A stretch of DNA of 21,245 nt from Priapulus caudatus (lineage: Eukaryota > Priapulida > Priapulimorpha > Priapulimorphida > Priapulidae), in NCBI RefSeq assembly GCF_000485595.1, contig NW_014577377.1, positions 150,197 to 171,441 on the forward strand, in the 5' to 3' direction. Shown one piece after another: positions 1 to 8,829 of this stretch. Numbering within the stretch: the first letter of the stretch is position 1; each line of letters opens with the position of its first letter. A program made the translations under genes and the position numbers. The notes beneath the pieces are model-generated. The model did no database searches, had not been told where the DNA came from, and saw nothing but the letters and a program-made list of their open reading frames with translations.

Positions 1-140
1 TGCTCGCTCGCTCGTAGCAGCCGCTCGTTGCTGCTGCTCGCTGACATGTACACGCTCGCTGGCTCGCTGCGCTGAGCGACAGCGAAAACATAACCTCCTC
101 CAACTCCGTTGGGCGGAGGTAACTAACCGTCAGCTGGTAA
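1..140 (-). repeat. Repeat-element end with two-tier hairpin
   Basis: GCTCGCTCG / GCTGCTGCT-rich sequence (1-75) leads into a compact hairpin at 93-120. Outer arms ACCTCC (93-98) and GGAGGT (115-120) enclose inner arms CAAC (101-104) and GTTG (108-111). On the minus strand this reads as an ACCTCCGCC...GGAGG motif followed by GGTTATGTTTTCGC. From memory, motifs of this kind recur in interspersed repeats of several marine invertebrates; that is recollection, not a search result. A related stretch (TACCTCCGCGAGCGTG, then ACATGT and GCTGGCTCGCTGCTGGC) lies in opposite orientation at 12610-12670 and again at the window end. The minus-strand orientation follows the remembered motif and is tentative. 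Confidence 0.35.
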
Positions 141-169
141 CATTCCAAGTCTCTATGTAGTTGTATATA

Positions 170-188
170 AATCAGGAGTCCATAATAG
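170..188 (+). repeat. Stray single arm of the 46-bp palindrome
   Basis: Nineteen bases beginning AATCAGGAGT match one arm of the palindrome at 11136-11181 at 17 of 19 positions; AG of the arm is CC here. The second arm is absent and the following DNA is AT-rich (TATAAATTATTTGATATAAATTATAG). This could be a half-copy of the same element or a chance resemblance. Confidence 0.3.
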
Positions 189-610
189 AAAATTATTTTC
201 GGTATAAATTATTTGATATAAATTATAGTCGGCCACCCTTTCAGAAATCCATCGGTCAGATAAAATCAATGGATTTGCGCCACTAGCGTCAGAGCTTGGC
301 GGCTACTCATATATGTCCACCCGACTTAGCATATATTTGATTCTCTGCATCTTGTATAAAACCTAAAAGAATTCATACTTACAGGTCTAGGGACGCAAGT
401 GGCAACACAAATAACCACTCTTATTCAATCCTCCTCGGTAACACTACCACAAAATAGAATACGTTTACGGTTAGTTATAGAACTATAGCAGCCGCAGAAC
501 CGCGCGCATTTATTGTGATTTCATACAACTAATCAAAAATAATAAGAAATAAGAAATAATGAAAAACTAAAAACAGCGATGAGAGTCATAACAGCAGAGG
601 TTACATACAT

Positions 611-730
611 ACGCGCGCAGACGCACGCACGCACACGCGCACGCACGCACACGCGCACGCACGCACGCGCGCAGACGCACGCACGCACGAGCGCACGCGC
701 GCAGACGCACGCACGCATGAGCGCACGCAC
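611..730. repeat. Alternating purine-pyrimidine CG/CA tract
   Basis: About 120 bases of ACGCACGC / GCGCGCAGAC units, almost strictly alternating purine and pyrimidine with many CpG and CpA steps. Such tracts can adopt Z-DNA. The open frames across it on the minus strand (Arg/Ala/Cys/Val repeats) are by-products of the repeat. Confidence 0.85.
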
Positions 731-944
731 AAGGATCACGCAAATGCATTGAAACACGCTAAATTGTCGAGAAAACAGGTGATATCAGGTGACGAAAGAG
801 ATCGATCAAGTTCACCTTCTATAATTCACAGTAACTACATCTGAAACTACACCGCACTTGCAACTGATTACTTTAAAGATAGCAACCGCAAAAAGTCCAT
901 CGCTAGTAAGAGCAAGGAGCCGGAATGTTTATCAGTAACTAGCT

Positions 945-1493
945 GGAACCCGCGCTAAGCGCGGGCTTAGTGACTGTGATGCATGTGTTACCAGTAGTGT
1001 TATCTGTAAGGTGTTTTATGGAGAGTTTAGTTGTTGCAGATGTTTGAAATACGTGAAATATGTGAATCTGAAATACGTGATGGACGACCGGCCCCCGATC
1101 CGATATCTGCTCTGATCAAATTCAACTTGTACATCTCATATCGAAAACTATGCCAAAGTAGCTACTGAACATTTAACTTCATTATTATATGCTTATTTCT
1201 ACTTACATTATTGGGCTTACCAAAATCTCTGTGCATGCAGCACAACGTTGCGAAATATTAGCAAGGCAGAGATAGGCCTATAGCGCGCACCTATTTTCAG
1301 GCAAATCTTTACTTTTTGTGTGTGCCTTTTTTTAAGCCTTTTTTACCGTTTTCAACCGAGTATAGTTTAGAACCCGTCCCGTGTATTCATCGATCTCTTC
1401 CGTGAATTTGGCGCTATTTGGATAGAAACTGACGGAGCCTTTCATTAACATACATACATACATACAACATTCGCCAAATTATAGTAAGATAGT
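945..1493 (+). mobile_element. Probable non-LTR retroelement or SINE copy
   Basis: The candidate begins near a perfect GC-rich hairpin at 949-965 (arms CCCGCGCT and AGCGCGGG around a single A). It ends with an (ACAT/TACA) tetranucleotide run at 1448-1466, followed by ATTCGCCAAATTATAGTAAG. A short simple-repeat tail is typical of RTE-type retrotransposons and of the SINEs that use their machinery. No reverse transcriptase frame is present, so this would be a non-autonomous or 5'-truncated copy. Both borders are estimates and no target-site duplication was confirmed. Confidence 0.4.
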
Positions 1494-1900
1494 ACGGGGC
1501 TTTAATGGTAACAGTAATATTGGCGTTCTGTTAGACTGAACCACAAAACACTAATCTTTACGTATGTGCTTTTGGTTTTGAAATTCCCATGTCAGTAGCA
1601 AGCAGATTTTATTCGCACAAAGCCGCCCTGCTGCTACTGCTTGGTGCTTTCTCTCAAACACGACTGGTTAACCTTACCTAATTTGCTTATTTGCCTGAGC
1701 AGTTAAACACACCATGAAAGCTACTGATTACGATAAAATTATTATAAATAAAGATTTAATCAATCTTAATGGATTTGCATGTATTCTTGATACCTAATTG
1801 ATTAACGCACTTTTGTGTTACCATGCACTCATGATCACAAGCTTTCTTAATTGCGTGATGCAAATCACTCACGCCTGAGTTAAAAGAAAAGGAAAGCAGG
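1494..1900. other. AT-rich spacer with two octamer motifs
   Basis: No gene is seen. The stretch is AT-rich (for example 1735-1800) and contains ATTTGCAT at 1773-1780 and its exact reverse complement ATGCAAAT at 1858-1865, 77 bases apart. The second sits in a small hairpin, GTGAT-GCAA-ATCAC (1855-1868). These match the POU-family octamer consensus, but an 8-mer in AT-rich DNA is weak evidence for a working site. Confidence 0.4.
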
Positions 1901-1966
1901 TTTTTACACTTGACAATGGCATCGCACGGCGCCATTGGTAAACATTGCTGTCTTAGCTGCGATTAC

Positions 1967-2065
1967 CTGCCCTGGCAGTGACCTTTGTGCAAGCGCATTG
2001 TTTGCAACCATCACAAAGCCTCCTTCGATTCGAACCCATCGACCCTTTCCCCGGAATTCCGCCAT
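1967..2065 (-). CDS. Candidate first coding exon (33 codons)
   Basis: On the minus strand an ATG at 2065 lies in a strong context (CCAAGATGG: A at -3, G at +4). It is embedded in AAGATGGCGG at 2059-2068, which resembles the YY1 site often found at metazoan starts. The frame stays open for 33 codons, beginning MAEFRGKGRW and ending in LPGQ. It then meets CAG|GTAATC, a reasonable splice donor in phase 0, with the exon edge at 1967. The frame otherwise runs on to a stop at 1904. No protein family was recognised, no second copy exists in the window and no following exon was identified. Treat it as a hypothesis. Confidence 0.2.
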
Positions 2066-2462
2066 CTTGGAGAAAAAAAAAATCAAAATTCCAATCATGC
2101 AGTCACCTTACTAAATACACAATTGACATTATGGTAGAGACGTTCGGGCGTTCGGTAATGATACAAGATGTTGTGACAAGCCGGTGAATGATCGTATCGG
2201 TGAAAGGGTTACCTCGTATAGTTAACGCGAGTATGGTGCACAAAGATGTCCACGTTACGCGCCTATGCACTATGACGTACGAAGGAGAGGAACCTTGGCG
2301 TCGACCAGTAAATAGGACGCGGCTTCATGCGCGCTGGGAACGGTCTCAGACACGGTCCGGCTACCGAGATGTAAATGAATACACTGCATGACTGCTGCCG
2401 CTGCTTCACGGCAAACAAGTTCGAGGATGCAACTTTCTTTTACGCGTCGTTCATTTTTCGAT
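2066..2462. other. Spacer, no gene seen
   Basis: Mixed-composition DNA with short open frames only, the longest about 70 codons, without recognisable protein features. Nothing structural stands out. Confidence 0.5.
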
Positions 2463-2746
2463 GCCTCCTCCTCTTCTGCTTCCTCCACCACCATCTTCTC
2501 CTCTTCTTCCTCCGCCTTCTTCTCCTCCTCTTCCTCCGCCTTCTCCTCCTTCTACCCCTCCTTATCTTCCTTTTCCGCCACCACTATCTCCTCCTCCTTA
2601 TTATCCTCCTCTCCCCCTCCTCCTCCTCCTCTGCCTCCTTTTCCTCGGTCTCCGCCTCCTCCTTTTTCTCCTTTTCGTCCTCCTCATTTTCCTCCTTCTC
2701 TTTCTCCTCCTCCTCTTCTCCTTCTCATCCTCCCCCTCCCCCGCGT
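2463..2746 (+). repeat. Polypyrimidine CCTCCT/TTC tract
   Basis: About 285 bases consisting almost wholly of C and T (CCTCCTCTTCTGCTTCC type), with a few A and G interruptions. It creates overlapping Pro/Ser/Leu-rich open frames in all three plus-strand frames, so none is called as a gene. Long homopyrimidine tracts can form triplex (H-DNA) structures and can mispair with the purine tract at 3319-3376. Confidence 0.9.
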
Positions 2747-3318
2747 TTAATCTTTTCCAGGTAATCACGCATGGCTTTCATCCCGCGATTGCCGAACGCC
2801 GAGCCAGATATATAACCGCAGCATCAACGAGAGGAGAATCCGACTTGGGCAAGCGTGCTTATCGTCGGTGTAATTAATATCGGACCACCTCAAAGCTTAG
2901 CCGCGCATAGGTTTTCAATGCTGACCTTTCTGCGAGCTGGCAGCTGGCAACGGTGGAAAATCGCTCAAATGAATCCCTCGCGTAAAATGGCCGCGCGAGA
3001 TTCACAATAGCAGGATAAACCCCGCTCGGCAGGAAATTGTATTAAGCACGTCTAATTTCAATTTTCCGTATCACTACGAATCGTAGTGGGTGGCATTATC
3101 CTTAATCCAGGAGCGTCGACAAAAACATGCATTCAATACGCGTGACAATAGCCGTTACAGTGGGCGTTGTATGCGTCACCTCGCATTCTGAGGTAACCTG
3201 AGAATGGGGTCAGAGAAACTATAGCATCCACACAGAGCTTGATACGGAACGAAGAGAACGGTGCCAGAAGTTATCCGTAGTTTATTGTCTTGGACTTCGA
3301 TTGTTTTTGTGATGATTA
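2747..3318. other. Spacer with one small palindrome
   Basis: No gene is seen. The only clear structure is a 17-base inverted repeat at 3072-3088 (arms CACTACGA and TCGTAGTG around one A). The rest is mixed-composition DNA without repeats visible by eye. Confidence 0.5.
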
Positions 3319-3376
3319 TGAGGAGGAAGAGAAGGAGGAAAAGGAGGAGGAGGGGAGAAGGAGGAGACGGAAGAGG
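3319..3376 (+). repeat. Polypurine GGAGGA tract
   Basis: About 58 bases of nearly pure A and G (GAGGAGGAAGAGAAGGAGG type). It is the strand complement in composition of the pyrimidine tract at 2463-2746, so the two could pair as an imperfect inverted repeat. Confidence 0.85.
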
Positions 3377-3429
3377 ATTACACATATCAAAGTGCAATCT
3401 CGTGTAACGTGATCGCACTGTTGTGTGGG

Positions 3430-4040
3430 GACTCGGAAAAAGCTCTGTCTATACGCAGCGAAGTCATCGGTAAAGCTAGAACATGACGACAAAATATTGC
3501 ATTAACTACATGATAACCTAAAAGCGTACTAGAATTATGGTGCTACAGGCAAGGAAAACAGAGAAGAAAAAAAGCGGAGAAAGTTGCAGGCATCGTACTA
3601 TACAGGGAAATGTCAGACAAGGTGACATTGAAAGTGGTTCTATATAGAATCCTCTATAGAGAGAGAACACCATAACCAAGACAGTACAGACATTGCTTGC
3701 ACCATAGACAACGCACCCATAGGTTCTACTGACAAGGCAACGCCTTATGTGGAAAGCAATATAGACAGGGAAACAAGAGTAGGCTAGGATCTCTATGCGC
3801 AACGCTATAGCCACGGTACTTTACTCGACATTGCCTAGACAGGCGACTATATATACAGACCACTAAAAGCATGTCACAAAAGATAAGAAAGATTATTCTC
3901 TATATATAGAGCGACTATAGCATGACAGACGGACTAGACTCTGTACATAAAGAAGTTACTACGGGCACGGTTCCATAGACACGGTTCCATAGACACGGGA
4001 CATTATAGCCCTGTGACTAATGCTATATGCTGCAACATAT
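3430..4040. repeat. Decayed short-period repeat region
   Basis: A 14-base unit, ACGGTTCCATAGAC, occurs twice in perfect tandem at 3967-3994. Related fragments (CATAGAC, CTATAGC, GGTTCTA) recur through the preceding 500 bases. Perfect palindromes TTCTATATAGAA (3638-3649) and CTCTATATATAGAG (3898-3911) fall inside it. This looks like an old minisatellite whose units have largely diverged; the boundaries are approximate. Confidence 0.35.
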
Positions 4041-4314
4041 TGGATTTCTGATAGTCACATAATTACGGTGTACGAAATTGGATAAGAATTCCCGTCGTTT
4101 ATCTCAGCACCTGGTAGCACTGACCTTGCAATGATGAACAAACACGAATCAATTATCTAATGATCGCAGCACTGCTGCTACTAACGGGGATGCATGTACA
4201 TACATGGGGGCATTACACCGCCTTATTGGTCGAGGCGTAAAGTAATCTTGCTAGTCTTCATTACTACATTCACACGACAGCTGCTACCTCACCGCGGTAT
4301 CAATAAGGCACGAA
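4041..4314. other. Last left-flank sequence before the array
   Basis: No gene is seen. It has no counterpart before the cassette of unit 2 (12666-12755), so it marks the left edge of the macro-repeat array. At 4299-4312 it reads ATCAATAAGGCACG. This resembles the sequence just after the cassette at 4554-4577 (ATCAATAAG, then ten extra bases, then GCACG). Confidence 0.6.
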
Positions 4315-4546
4315 GGGTCGTTGTCGTAACAGGTACTACAGATATGTACCCGAGGTAGTTTTAGGTTGTTTAGTATTATGTTTATATTTTTATATGAGGT
4401 ATGTTTAGGGTTAGGGTTAGGGTTAGGGTTAGGGTTAGGGTATAGTGTTAGGGTAGGGGTACACTTGTGTAGTACATGAGTCTGGCAACTTTGTGACATA
4501 TTTTACCTCGTGGTACATATCTGTAGTACTGTTACGACAACGACCC
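4315..4546. mobile_element. TIR-bounded telomere-repeat cassette, copy 1
   Basis: Two 43-base arms in inverted orientation (4315-4357 and 4504-4546, outer ends GGGTCGTTGTCG / CGACAACGACCC) enclose about 146 bases. The interior starts TTTTAGGTTG, becomes AT-rich, and then carries the TTAGGG block. The right arm differs from a perfect complement by one inserted and one missing base. It has no coding capacity and the form is that of a MITE or fold-back element. A direct repeat resembling a target-site duplication flanks it (4299-4312 and 4554-4577), though the second copy has ten extra bases. Whether it moves is unknown. Confidence 0.7.
4405..4440 (+). repeat. Interstitial TTAGGG block, six perfect hexamers
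   Basis: Six consecutive TTAGGG units, followed by degenerate GTTAGGGTAGGGG to about 4459. TTAGGG is the telomere repeat of vertebrates and many invertebrate phyla, but not of most insects (TTAGG) or nematodes (TTAGGC). The G-rich strand can form G-quadruplexes. Confidence 0.95.
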
Positions 4547-4663
4547 CTTGAGCATCAATAAGTCATCGATAAGCACGCTATTATGAACGACTTGTGACGA
4601 AGACGCCAAGAAACACACAGCAGCATCGATTCATGGCGAATCAACGCGCCCGTACGTACGTAC

Positions 4664-4864
4664 CTTGCCTTGAGCCTTTTCCGACACGCGCCTGACGCCG
4701 CGTCAGGTAGAGCACAAGTGTGGTTGGGCATTCCTGCACGGCGTACGTCAGCTTCTGCAGCCGTTGCCCGCACTCAGACTTCACGAGACCGGCATTGATT
4801 GCTCCTTGCTGTGCACGTGTGGGCTTCGTGCTTTGCCATCGAATCTCTGCGTGTCCAGTTCACG
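4664..4864 (-). pseudogene. Indel-broken copy of the 66-codon exon
   Basis: This aligns along its whole length with the intact exon at 13171-13368 but carries about a dozen one-base insertions, deletions and substitutions, so no frame stays open. The splice donor (CAAG|GTACGTACGTACG) and the acceptor with its CTAAC branch-point-like sequence are both kept. Intact splice sites around a frame-broken exon, with errors that are mostly indels, fit sequencing noise at least as well as true decay. Either reading is possible. Confidence 0.6.
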
Positions 4865-5140
4865 CTGAAGCGCCTAAACAGGTTAGTCGACATCAAGGTG
4901 GATAGAATTCCCTGGCCGTCAGTTCAATCGGCGCAGTGCATCCCGCGTGGTTATTGCACGTTTTCTATGTAGCGAATGCGATGGAAACCTATGCTTGGTA
5001 AGATATGTGAACGTACGCAGCAGCAATCTACACCGTACAGACAAAGTACAAAACTGTAAAATGTTACATTTCGTGAGCGAAATCGCGCATAAGTTTGGTT
5101 GTTACTTACGGTGTGGCTTAGGTCAGTCCCGCTTGTGTAA

Positions 5141-5262
5141 CACACGACGCACACCGCGCGCACTGCACGCACGCACTGCACTCGCGCGCTACGCACGCCC
5201 GCACGGCCACGCACGTACGCACGCACGCACACACACACACACCCACCCACACACATACATGT
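5141..5262. repeat. CA/CG dinucleotide tract, unit 1
   Basis: GCACGCACGC and ACACACAC runs ending in CCACCCACACACATACATG. It is the counterpart of 13650-13766 but differs in length and composition, as expected for a mutable microsatellite. Confidence 0.85.
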
Positions 5263-5510
5263 ATTATACTTATATCCTGATCATCGAAACACTAAATCTG
5301 TTTAACGGCAATCGTTGCTTGTAAAACAACCTGTTTTATCATTGTCGTAATACCATAGAACAGCAAACTCTGCACAAGCTGTGTAAAAAGCACATCATTC
5401 AATACAGGATTACGCTATGTAGTTAGTTAAAAACAATCGTTTGATGAGATGAAGCTGTAATGTGATTCTCGGCGCAAGAGTGAGTCGGCTGCGGATTAAT
5501 AAAAATCGTT
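5263..5510. other. Spacer, unit 1
   Basis: A conserved inter-repeat spacer matching 13767-14011 with indel differences. No gene or motif was recognised. Confidence 0.6.
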
Positions 5511-6110
5511 AGACGTCACGAAGGTGACTTAGAGACCACGAAGGTGATTAGAGACCACGAAGGCTGTGATCTTAAGACCGCGACGAAGTGACTTAGAGAC
5601 CACGAAGGTGACTTAGAGACCACGAAGGTGACTTAGAGACACGAAGGTGACTTAGAGACCACGAAGGTGACTTAGAGGACCACGAAATGTGACTTAGCAG
5701 ACCTACGAAGGTGCTGTTAGAACCAAGGAAGTGAGCTTAGAGACCACGAATGGTGATTAGAGACCGAACGAAGGTGACTTAGAGACGCCGAAGGTGACTT
5801 ACGCGCAGCGAAGGTGATTAGAGACCACGATAGGTGACTTAGAGACGCCGTAAGGTGACTTAGAGAGCCACGTAAGGTGAACTTAAGACTGATCGAAGGT
5901 GACTTAAGGAGACGCACGAAGGTGACTTTAGAGACGCACGAAGGTGAACTGTCGAGAACTTACGAAGGTGACTTAGAGACGCACTGAGGTGAACTTAGAG
6001 ACCACGAAGGTGACTAGAGACTACGAAGGTGACTAGAGACCACGAAGGTGTACTAGAGACCACGACGGTGACTTAGAGACCACGAAGTGACTTAGACGTC
6101 ACGAAGGTAC
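5511..6110 (+). repeat. 20-bp minisatellite, unit 1
   Basis: About 30 tandem copies of a 20-base unit, consensus ACGAAGGTGACTTAGAGACC. The first and last copies carry GACGTCACGAAGG, in which CCACGAAGG of the interior units is replaced. The middle part (about 5640-6060) is heavily degenerate with insertions and deletions yet matches 14099-14519 of unit 2 base for base. Confidence 0.95.
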
Positions 6111-6239
6111 CTATTCACTAAATACGAGCAAGTAAGGCGTCAGGTACAAAACTGCCGAGGCTATCATCTGATACGAGTGACTAGCTGTCATGCAGCACGG
6201 CATTTCGTTAAGCAACACCGGAGCAAGGAAGGGCCTACT

Positions 6240-6302
6240 GATTATATATTATATAAATATATATATATAATATATATATATAATTTATAATATATATTAT
6301 TC
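6240..6302. repeat. AT palindromic block, unit 1
   Basis: About 63 bases of alternating A and T (ATTATATATTATATAAATAT type), largely self-complementary. Sequence of this kind unpairs easily and can extrude hairpins. It sits between the 20-bp and 40-bp minisatellites in both units. Confidence 0.9.
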
Positions 6303-6417
6303 AGCACTGCCAGTCTTCGTTGTTCGTTGAAACTGGATTGATCCGTCTACAGCGATAAAAAATGCACGTGCGGTAAAACATCTTACACTACCTGTTTACG
6401 GCTTCATAATACTGTAA

Positions 6418-7920
6418 GGACAAATACCAATGTAATGAAAATAACGAATGCAGCGCACAGGGGTACGGGCGGACAAATAGCAACGAACGAATGCACGCAC
6501 AGGCGTACGGCGGACAAATACACGAACGAATGCACGCAAAAGGCCGTACGGCGGACAAATACACGAACGAATGCGCGCACAGGCGTACGGGCGGACAAAT
6601 ACACGAACGAATGCACGCACAGGCGTACGGGCGGACAAATACACGAACGAATGCACGCACAGGCGTACGGGCGGTACAAAATAACGTAACGAATGCATCG
6701 CACAGCGCGTACGGCGGACTAATCACGAACGAAGCGCGCACAAGGCGTAACGGGCGGACAAATCCGACGATGGCGCACCGCACAGGCCGTACGGGCCCGG
6801 AACCAAATAACACAGAACGAATGCACGCACAGGCAGTAAACGGGAGGACACATCCAACGAAACGAAAATGCACGCACAGGCGATATCGGCAGGACTAAAT
6901 ACACGAAACGAAATGCAACGCACAGGGATAACCGGCGGACAAATAAACGACGAATCACGCACAGGCGTACGGGCGGACAATACACACAACGAAAATGCAC
7001 GCAACAGGCAATACGGGGACAAATAACGAACGAACTGCGCGACCGAACAGACATAGGGCGGACAATACAACGAAGACGAATGTCGCGCACCAGGCTCGGG
7101 CGACAAATACACGAAGCGACGCACGCACCCAGGCGTACGGCGGACAAATACGAAAAAAGCGTACGGCGGGACAAATACAAAAAAAGCCTAGCGTACGGGG
7201 CGACAAAAATACACGAACGAAATGCACGCAAGGCGATACGGCGACAAATAACACGAACGAATGCGCGCACAGGCGTAGCGGGCGGAACAAATACACACGA
7301 ATGCGGCGCACAGCGTACGGGCGGCAACTCACGAAAAAAACAGGCTAACGGGCGGACAAATACACGAACGAATGCACGCAGAGGCGTACGGTGCGGACAA
7401 TGACAGCGGAACAATTGCACAGCCAGGCGTACGGGGCGACAAATCCAGCAACGATATGCGGCGCCGAGGCGTACGGCGCGGACAAAATACACGAACGAAT
7501 GCACGCAGCAAGGCGTACGGCGGCACAGTAACCGACACGATGCACGCACAGGCGTACGACCGGCGGACAAATACACGAAGAATGCCCCACAGGCCGTAGG
7601 GCGGACAAATACACGACGAACTGCACGCCAGCAGGCGTCGGGGCCGCGACAATATACTCGAAAGATATGCACGACCACCGACGGCGTACGGCGGACAAAT
7701 CCACGAACGAATGCACGCACCAGGCATACCGGCGGCACAAATACCGAACAAATGGCGCACATAGGCGGATCCTACGAACGAATGCACAGAAAATCACGAA
7801 CGAATGCATCGCAGGCTACGGCGGACAAAATACACGAACGATCGCACGGCGACGAGAGAAAATACACAACGAAGCACGCAAGAAAAAAACGAACGACTGA
7901 ACGCACAGGCGTACGGCAAA
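6418..7920 (+). repeat. 40-bp minisatellite, unit 1
   Basis: About 37 tandem copies of a CpG-rich unit of about 40 bases. It begins TGCACGCACAGGCGTACGGG and continues CGGACAAATACACGAACGAA. Copies are least degraded near 6480-6660 and degenerate by indels beyond that. Because 40 is not a multiple of three, all frames cycle through the same 40-residue pattern (Thr/Asn/Arg-rich on plus, Cys/Val/Arg/Phe-rich on minus). The long open frames of up to 347 codons are therefore artefacts of the repeat. Confidence 0.95.
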
Positions 7921-8104
7921 GAAGAATCACACACAGGCTGCAACTGTTTCTTATACGATCAGATGAATTGAAAGGCAATGAGATTCCGCATTACTAAAAT
8001 GCCCTGGTTCTCAGACATCACTTCGTTCGGCATTCATCTGCAGCAACGAAATCGTATAATGTTCAGTGAAAATTCAAATACGCAGAAATGAAATAACGCG
8101 TCGA

Positions 8105-8239
8105 GGCGGAGAGCAGCGAGAAAGTGAAGAAGTTCAGCGAGAGAGAGAAAGATTAAAAGAGAAAGAGCGAGCGCGGCGTAGAGAGATCTAAGAGAGAGCG
8201 CGAGAGAAAGAGAGAGTCCAGAGAGAAAGAGAGGAGATG

Positions 8240-8296
<57 letters not shown>

Positions 8297-8298
8297 AA

Positions 8299-8329
<31 letters not shown>

Positions 8330-8735
8330 CATGAAGACGAGAGAGAGATAGAGATAGAGAGAGAGAGAGAGAGAGAGAGGAGATAGAGAGAGAGAGTAAG
8401 AGCGAGAGAAGAGAGAGAGTGGCAGGGAGAAGAAGAGAGAGAGGGCAAGAGAGAGAGATAGAGATTAGGAAGAGAGAGAGAGAAGAGAGAGAGAAGTAGA
8501 AGAGAAAGAGGAGACGAGAGAAGAAAAGAGAGCGGAGAGAGAGAGAGAGAGGTGATGGGGAAGAGAGAGAGAGAGAGAGAAGAGAGAGAGAGATAGAGAT
8601 AAAAGAAAGAGAGAGAGGAGAAAGAGAGAGAGCGAGGAGGAGCGAAGAGTAGAGAGATAGAGAAAGAGAGAGAAGCGAAAGAGACAGAGAAAGAGAGAGC
8701 GAGAGAATAGATAGAGCGCGAACAGAGGAGAGAGC

Positions 8736-8783
<48 letters not shown>

Positions 8784-8829
8784 CGAGAGAGAGCGAGAGG
8801 AAGAGAGAGAGAGAAGAGAAGAAGAGGGG
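8105..8829 (+). repeat. Long purine-only GA tract, unit 1
   Basis: About 725 bases dominated by (GA)n and GAGAGAAA variants with very few pyrimidines. The minus strand gives a Ser/Leu-rich open frame of 245 codons (8188-8925) that simply translates CT repeats. Such tracts can form intramolecular triplexes and are error-prone in replication and sequencing. Confidence 0.95.

Noticed and set aside
2025-2040. tRNA or tRNA-derived SINE, from CGATTCGAACCC resembling a reversed B box
   Set aside because: No A box at the right distance on the minus strand and no acceptor-stem pairing; the match is probably chance.
4405-4440. True chromosome end
   Set aside because: The TTAGGG blocks are short, flanked by inverted repeats and followed by kilobases of other DNA, so they are interstitial.
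5511-6110. Possible CRISPR array
   Set aside because: Units are directly tandem with no unique spacers, and the context is a eukaryotic satellite. The same applies to the 40-bp array.
6719-7762. 347-codon open frame on the minus strand (and its copy at 15174-16217)
   Set aside because: It follows the 40-bp minisatellite, shifts through all three repeat frames at indels, and has no conserved pattern other than the repeat.
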